A stretch of DNA of 27,605 nucleotides from an uncultured Marvinbryantia sp. GTDB lineage: Bacteria > Bacillota > Clostridia > Lachnospirales > Lachnospiraceae. Positions within the stretch are counted from its first letter, which is position 1. Every line of letters starts with the position of its first letter. Where the stretch lies: the NCBI GenBank assembly GCA_934373455.1, contig CAKRON010000025.1, positions 1 to 27,605 on the forward strand. Reading direction: 5' to 3'. The translations under genes and the position numbers were made by a program. The notes below the pieces were generated by a model, which saw only the letters and a list, made by a program, of their open reading frames with translations, searched no databases and was not told where the DNA came from. Below are positions 22,800 to 27,605 of this stretch, piece by piece.

Positions 22800-23059
22800 T
22801 CATTTCAACGGACAAGCTGTCCTATAACATCTGGTATCCTACCCTATATACCGGAACCGATGGATTTTCGTTACTTCTTTTCCAGTTTTTCCCAATTTCC
22901 ATAGTCTTTGCCCAATAGAACACGACACGAATTGTTAGCACTTCTTATAAAGTTACATTGCCCATCTGCTCGGTATTCCTATATTAATACAATACGCTGG
23001 ATTTAACTACATGGCTCACTGCTGTAATCCAACTTTGACGGGCATGTTCCTATAAAAGC

Positions 23060-23095
23060 AAAAAACTGTCAACAAGTAAATATACTTGTTGACAG
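23060..23095 (-). terminator. Intrinsic terminator of the sugar operon
   Basis: A 13-bp perfect stem CTGTCAACAAGTA/TACTTGTTGACAG with a 4-nt loop is followed on the minus strand by six T. It lies 46 nt after the kinase stop. Confidence 0.9.
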
Positions 23096-23141
23096 ACTGA
23101 TATGTTATTTCTATTAAGTTTAGCATCGAAATAAATCATCC

Positions 23142-24266
23142 TTAAGCTCTTATAGTCCCATCGCCCCACTCTTTCACAAATTCGCATAGCTCTTGATAAT
23201 TTGCACTACGTGCATTTCTTACATAAAATCCTGAATTTGCAGTTCCCATTGTCAGAGCTTCTTCCAGATCGAATCCCATCATCATTCCCAGTGTGAATCC
23301 TGCATTAAAATTATCTCCGGCTCCGGTTGTAAGTTTTGGATTTGCACAGTATGGACCTTCCACAAGTGCTTTTTCGCTCTCTGTTACACCACATGCACAT
23401 TTCACAGGATGTATTACCACATAAGAAATTCCCAGCTGTTCCTTTAAGAATTCCGCAACTTCTACAATTGAATCAAAATCTTCTTTCTTCCCTCCAAACA
23501 ATTCTACAATTTCATAACTTTCTTTTTCGTTAAAGCCCATACCCACACGGAACTTTTCCTGATATCTACGAATACATTCTATGGCATCCATAATATCCTC
23601 TGACGTACGTTTTGCTGGATCAGACAGGTCAAAAAACATCTGTGCCTTATCCTGACGCTTCATTAACGGAAATACCTCTCTGATCACTCCTTCCCATATG
23701 CTCATTACATTAATTGTCAATGTCCATCCACCATATGCGACAAAATCACAGGAATCAAAAATGTCCGACAGTTGCTGCACAGTCAGGACTTTCATCAGAC
23801 TGTCCCAGTTTACATCTTTTAATGGTTCCAGTTTACTGCTGATTACCTTTCCATCCATGAATTCTATGGCATCAGATAATCCTGGATCACTTATGGAATA
23901 CAGCGTTGCCCTTTTCTGAAAATCATAATAAACCGGATTCAGTGTTTCTTTTCCCATTGCTCCAATATAAGTCATCTGGAAACCAAGACTGGAAAGTGAA
24001 TTTGCAAGTATTGCTCCTATCCCTCCAATTTTTGCATTTACAGGAACCATTTCTATATTCATGCTTAACCCTGCAGCATCAATAAACTTCTGACCATAAT
24101 CTGCTAATGTTTTTACTCTGATATAAGAATCCGGACCAGTACGTTTATCTACCGGATGGGTAACAGTATCTACATATCCGTCAAATCCTACCATTGCTTT
24201 CACTTTTGTCGGATCACTGTGTTTCATTTTCTCTGCTAATACTATAAGTTTTTTATTCACTGTCAT
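23142..24266 (-). CDS. PfkB-family (ribokinase-like) carbohydrate kinase
   Basis: A 374-aa sugar or nucleoside kinase. The N-terminal half carries GFDGYVDTV and the IGGIGAILANSLSSLG substrate segment; the C-terminal anion-hole motif is TTGAGDNFNAGF with catalytic Asp318. It is longer than most family members (about 300-330 aa), with extra sequence around residues 140-230. Substrate is not evident; the operon suggests a sugar released by the GH1 enzyme or imported by the ABC system. ATG 24266 is only 2 nt from GGAGG, whereas GTG 24260 two codons later has an 8-nt spacing, so the true start may be the GTG. It is 26 nt after the GH1 gene and is the last gene of the operon. Confidence 0.88.
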   Translation of the reverse strand: MTVNKKLIVLAEKMKHSDPTKVKAMVGFDGYVDTVTHPVDKRTGPDSYIRVKTLADYGQKFIDAAGLSMNIEMVPVNAKIGGIGAILANSLSSLGFQMTYIGAMGKETLNPVYYDFQKRATLYSISDPGLSDAIEFMDGKVISSKLEPLKDVNWDSLMKVLTVQQLSDIFDSCDFVAYGGWTLTINVMSIWEGVIREVFPLMKRQDKAQMFFDLSDPAKRTSEDIMDAIECIRRYQEKFRVGMGFNEKESYEIVELFGGKKEDFDSIVEVAEFLKEQLGISYVVIHPVKCACGVTESEKALVEGPYCANPKLTTGAGDNFNAGFTLGMMMGFDLEEALTMGTANSGFYVRNARSANYQELCEFVKEWGDGTIRA

Positions 24267-24292
24267 TACCTCCGCCCTCTCCAGTATACCTA

Positions 24293-25681
24293 TTATATTT
24301 CCCGTTTGCTCATAATTTCTTTCATCCAGTACAGCGACTTTTTCGGTCTTCTTTCATAAGTTGCTAGATCCAGTTCCAATAATCCATAACGATTTTTAAA
24401 TGCATTTCTTGCTGATACGTTATCCACAAATGACCATATCAAATAACCAAAACAGTTTGATCCCATTTTCCTAACCTGCAGTGCTGCTGTCAAATGATCT
24501 TGAATAAACTTAATCCGATAATCGTCTTCTATTCTTCCCTCCGCATTTCTGTATCTGTCTTCTCCAGCGATTCCTATGCCATTTTCACTGATAAACCATG
24601 GGATATTTCCATAATCTTTTTTTATTCTCATTCCAAAGTCAACGATTGCCTGTGGATAAATTTCCCATCCCCTGTCACTGTTAAATCTTCTTTCCGGCAT
24701 TACCCATGGTTCATAATAATATTCCGGATGGAAAACTTCTCCGGCGTATGCTTCCTCCCTTGCCTTTACACGGATTGGGAAATAGTAATCTGTTCCAAAC
24801 AGATCTACCCTGTAATCTCTGATTACTTCCATATCTCCTTCATGGTATTGGAACATGCAGTCATGATTTTTCAACTCATTTAACAATTCTTCTGGAAATT
24901 CTCCTTTTAGATATGGATCCCAGTAAAGCCTTACTTGGAAAAGATCTGCAAAATATGCCGCCTGTACATCCCGTGTTTCTCCACTTCTGGCATAGATTGG
25001 CGTCATATGAACCATAACCCCCATTCTACAACCATCGGATACATATTTTCTTGAAATTCTGACAGCATGAGCTGTTGCTAAAATTTTATGAAAATGTGCC
25101 TGATACGCTTCTTTTGGTACATGCTTAAACGGATACCATATTCCATCCATATAACCATTATCAATTGGAATATTCGGTTCGGTAAATGCAAACCACATCT
25201 TTACTTCATCATGGAATTCTTCTAAAACTTTATCCACATAAATCTGATAAAGTTCCATTGTTTCTCTTCCAACCCATCCGTTATATTTTTCAAACAGTAC
25301 TGCTGGAATGTCCCAGTGTTCCAGTGACACAAGTGGTTCCATTTTACATTCTCTGATTTTTCGGATTACATTATGGTAATATTCTACTGCCTCTTCCGAC
25401 ACTTTTCCTGTAATTGGATCTTCCATAAATCTCGCCCACTGTATGGTAATTCGAAATGTATTCATTCCAAATCGTGCCATTGTTTCGATATCAGACTCAT
25501 ATTTATGATAAAAATCACTGGCTTTTTCCGGTCCTGTTTTATTATACCATATATCCGGATTCGTTTCGTAAAATAAATCTGCCCATGATTTTTGTTCTGG
25601 TTTCTTTCCTGCATTTCCTTCTATCTGCCATGCACTACTAGAAGTTCCTATCAAAAAATTCTCTGGTATTGCGTACATCAT
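24293..25681 (-). CDS. GH1 family beta-glycosidase with atypical active-site motifs
   Basis: A 462-aa TIM-barrel glycosidase, probably cytoplasmic as no signal peptide is seen. Conserved parts are GTSSSAWQIEG (Q19), LEHWDIP (H122), the acid/base E168 in FTEPN, the nucleophile E366 in ISENG, and the C-terminal YERRPKKSLYWMKEI. Two changes stand out. The Asn before the acid/base (TFNEP in the family) is Thr167. The glycone-binding Glu-Trp of DNFEW is Ser423-Ala424, as in phospho-glycosidases, with Tyr432 kept but Asn at 430 where LacG has its phosphate-binding Lys (Lys is at 429). No PTS gene is near. It starts at one of two adjacent ATGs behind GAGAGG, 23 nt after the permease. Family is certain, substrate is not. 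Confidence 0.93.
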   Translation of the reverse strand: MMYAIPENFLIGTSSSAWQIEGNAGKKPEQKSWADLFYETNPDIWYNKTGPEKASDFYHKYESDIETMARFGMNTFRITIQWARFMEDPITGKVSEEAVEYYHNVIRKIRECKMEPLVSLEHWDIPAVLFEKYNGWVGRETMELYQIYVDKVLEEFHDEVKMWFAFTEPNIPIDNGYMDGIWYPFKHVPKEAYQAHFHKILATAHAVRISRKYVSDGCRMGVMVHMTPIYARSGETRDVQAAYFADLFQVRLYWDPYLKGEFPEELLNELKNHDCMFQYHEGDMEVIRDYRVDLFGTDYYFPIRVKAREEAYAGEVFHPEYYYEPWVMPERRFNSDRGWEIYPQAIVDFGMRIKKDYGNIPWFISENGIGIAGEDRYRNAEGRIEDDYRIKFIQDHLTAALQVRKMGSNCFGYLIWSFVDNVSARNAFKNRYGLLELDLATYERRPKKSLYWMKEIMSKREI

Positions 25682-25704
25682 CTTTTCCTCTCCGTATATA
25701 CATT

Positions 25705-26862
25705 CTATGATAATGCCTTAGTGCTGATAACATCTGCAAATACTGCTAGAATCAGAACTAAACCATTAATTACATCCTGTGTATAGGTCTGAAGACTCAG
25801 CAAGCTCATACCATTGGCAATGCTTGCCATTACAAGCGCTCCAACCAACGCTCCCCATACATTTCCTTTTCCACCAGATAAACTGATTCCTCCGATTACG
25901 CATGCTGCAATGGCATCCAGTTCCATTCCTGTTCCACTTGCCGGCATCCCAGCAGCCAAACGACCAGTTAACACCACTCCTGATATTGCACCTGTAACAC
26001 CTAAGATCAGGAACGCGATGAATACAACTTTTTTATCATCAATTCCTGATAATCTGGCTGCCTGTGCATTTCCCCCCACTGCGTATTCGCTGTTTCCATA
26101 TTTAGTTTTTTTCAGGACAAAATCTGCTAAAATAGCCAGTGCCAGCAGGATCAACAGTGAAATTGGAATACCTTTATATGCATACATTACATACATAAAT
26201 GCAACAATCAAGATGGATAATAATACGATCTTTCTGATACTCTTCTGTAATGGCACCACTTCTAATTCATATTTTGCACTGTTTTTTCTGCTTCTTATCT
26301 CTGATAAAATGATTACAACTATTGCGACAGCTGCAAATACTACTCCTATAACCATCGGTACATATGCCTGTCCAATAAAAATAATATCTGGATTATTTAC
26401 TTTAATGGATTTACTGCTTGTAATAAAAAGTGTTGCTCCACGGAAAATTAACTGACCACCCAGTGTTGCAATAAATGCCGGAACTTTCATATATGCTGTC
26501 CAGAATCCTTCAAATGCTCCAATTAATAATCCAAAAACCAGTGCAGCAAAGATTGCCATAACTGGATTTACCTTAAAATTCGTAACAAGAACCGCTACCA
26601 ACGCACTTGTTGCACCCACAACAGATCCTATTGATAAATCCATATATCCACAAATAATTACCAGCGTCATTCCAACGGAAATAATTCCGGTTGTCGACAT
26701 CTGTCGAAACAGATTCGATAAGTTTCTTGGCATAATGAATACACCTTTTGTTAAAGCTGAAAATATAATCCATAATACAACAAGTGCAATTACCATAATA
26801 TAGGATCTGATATTTGCTTTCATAGCTCCTGAGATTCCGTTTTGTTCTTTTCCTGTACTCAT
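25705..26862 (-). CDS. Sugar ABC transporter permease, XylH/GguB (MmsB) type
   Basis: A 385-aa integral membrane permease of the ribose/xylose (CUT2) class. It has the LSNLFRQMSTTGIISVGMTLVII segment, GYMDLSIGSVVG, VPAFIATLGGQLIFRG, and a late cytoplasmic-loop region NAQAARLSGIDDKKV followed by GMELDAIAACVIGGISLSGGKG. RbsC-type permeases are about 320 aa; the central insert with SEIRSRKNSAKYELE is shared with the longer XylH/GguB group. GGAGG lies in the end of the ATPase gene, which stops 2 nt upstream. It forms the membrane channel with the ATPase; the sugar-binding protein should lie beyond the window. Confidence 0.92.
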   Translation of the reverse strand: MSTGKEQNGISGAMKANIRSYIMVIALVVLWIIFSALTKGVFIMPRNLSNLFRQMSTTGIISVGMTLVIICGYMDLSIGSVVGATSALVAVLVTNFKVNPVMAIFAALVFGLLIGAFEGFWTAYMKVPAFIATLGGQLIFRGATLFITSSKSIKVNNPDIIFIGQAYVPMVIGVVFAAVAIVVIILSEIRSRKNSAKYELEVVPLQKSIRKIVLLSILIVAFMYVMYAYKGIPISLLILLALAILADFVLKKTKYGNSEYAVGGNAQAARLSGIDDKKVVFIAFLILGVTGAISGVVLTGRLAAGMPASGTGMELDAIAACVIGGISLSGGKGNVWGALVGALVMASIANGMSLLSLQTYTQDVINGLVLILAVFADVISTKALS

Positions 26863-26864
26863 TT

Positions 26865-27605
26865 TTATTCCTCCGTTGCATGACGCATAATGATTTCCTG
26901 TGTAAGATCATTATTGTCCAAAATTCCGGTAATTTGACCATTTGTCATAACCACAACTCGATCTGACATTGCCAGCACCTCTGGTAATTCAGAAGAAATC
27001 ATTATAATTGACATACCCTGACAAACTAATTCTTCCATAATCTGATAGATCTCTGCTTTTGCTCCAACATCAATTCCACGTGTCGGTTCATCCAGAATTA
27101 ATACTTTCGGGTTTGTCAGCAGTGCTTTGGCAATGACTACTTTTTGCTGGTTACCTCCTGACAATCTTCCCACCTGCTGTTCTAAAGACTGTGCCTTGAT
27201 ATTCATCTTTTTTGAATAAATATTAGCACTATGAATGACCTTATTCTGGTCAATTACTCCTGCTTTGCTTACTCTATCCAAGCTTGCAAGAATCATATTG
27301 CTCTTTATATCTTCATCCAAAACCAGCCCCAGTTCTTTTCTATCTTCTGTTACTATATTTATTCCATTATCAATTGCCTGTCTTGGAGTTTTATTCTGAA
27401 ACGTCTTCCCCTCTAACAGAATCTGACCTGTTACTTTTGCGTTTAATACTCCCATGATAGCCATTGCTGTTTCCGTTCTTCCTGCACCCATCAATCCTGC
27501 AAAACCTAATATTTCTCCCTTTCTTAAATCAAAAGAAACATCTTTTAAAATTTCTTTTTCCGTTGCAGGATTTGTTGCACATAAATGTTTTACCTGTAAA
27601 ACTAC
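26865..27605 (-). CDS. Sugar ABC transporter ATPase, second ABC domain of an XylG/GguA (MmsA) type protein, partial
   Basis: The frame is open to the window edge, giving 246 codons of a protein expected to be about 500 aa. Visible are ILKDVSFDLRKGEILGFAGLMGAGRTE (a degenerate Walker A, normal for the second domain; the family keeps GLxGAGRTE), the signature LSGGNQQKVVIAKAL, Walker B VLILDEPTRGIDVG and the switch region IMISSELPEVL. The segment MMGAG at 27494 is internal and not a start. The first ABC domain and probably the substrate-binding protein gene lie upstream of 27605. Confidence 0.93.
   Translation of the reverse strand, partial: VVLQVKHLCATNPATEKEILKDVSFDLRKGEILGFAGLMGAGRTETAMAIMGVLNAKVTGQILLEGKTFQNKTPRQAIDNGINIVTEDRKELGLVLDEDIKSNMILASLDRVSKAGVIDQNKVIHSANIYSKKMNIKAQSLEQQVGRLSGGNQQKVVIAKALLTNPKVLILDEPTRGIDVGAKAEIYQIMEELVCQGMSIIMISSELPEVLAMSDRVVVMTNGQITGILDNNDLTQEIIMRHATEE

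Noticed and set aside
22668..22918. Two short plus-strand frames over the dhaK/RT scar
   Set aside because: Low-complexity aromatic and Ser-rich translations with no ribosome binding site; the minus strand gives better matches to known proteins.

Overview
The window looks like chromosome of a low-to-mid GC Gram-positive anaerobe of the Clostridia, most probably a gut Lachnospiraceae relative of Blautia, Dorea or Coprococcus. This rests on paired GlgC/GlgD subunits, a LacG-like GH1 enzyme beside a two-domain sugar ABC ATPase, strong AGGAGG-type ribosome binding sites, and gene families common in that group. The genus is not proven. No rRNA, tRNA, CRISPR array or intact insertion sequence was seen.

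Layout. Positions 1-138 hold a cluster of GC-rich hairpins and a terminator. On the minus strand, 139-3933 is a probable operon: D-lyxose/mannose isomerase, class II aldolase, then glycogen synthase with a long Lys/Glu-rich repeat tail. On the plus strand, 4150-7376 is a tightly overlapping membrane-lipid operon: flippase-like protein, phosphatidylserine synthase, phosphatidylserine decarboxylase and a PAP2 phosphatase. A small membrane protein (minus) and a structured, partly repeated intergenic element follow. glgC-glgD is on the plus strand at 8383-10727.

From 10766 to the end every gene is on the minus strand. 10766-12948 is a metal-handling pair: a His/Cys-repeat G3E GTPase and a G3E GTPase fused to a YcgQ-like domain. 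They are driven by a perfect-consensus promoter overlapped by a Zur/Fur-like core. 13034-16692 is LysR, two Cof-type HAD phosphatases and a FliB-like Cys-rich protein. 16864-19874 holds a secreted NlpC/P60 hydrolase with tandem repeats and a membrane-anchored HtrA protease. 20010-22146 is an RsmH paralogue followed by lrgA and lrgB. 22466-23058 is a genomic scar with a dhaK 3' remnant and a reverse-transcriptase-like relic. 23142-27605 is a sugar operon: ABC ATPase (cut by the window edge), permease, GH1 glycosidase with altered active-site motifs, and a PfkB kinase.

How the parts work together. GlgC/GlgD make ADP-glucose for GlgA, so glycogen synthesis is split over two nearby loci of opposite strand. 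PssA and Psd make phosphatidylethanolamine, with a flippase-like protein and a lipid phosphatase translated alongside. The last operon probably imports a sugar or glycoside, hydrolyses it inside the cell and phosphorylates a product. Best candidates for new biology: the dispersed structured element (8023-8200, with relatives at 16761 and 18351), the GTPase/YcgQ fusion with its metal-box promoter, the unusual GH1/kinase/importer operon, and the RsmH paralogue.
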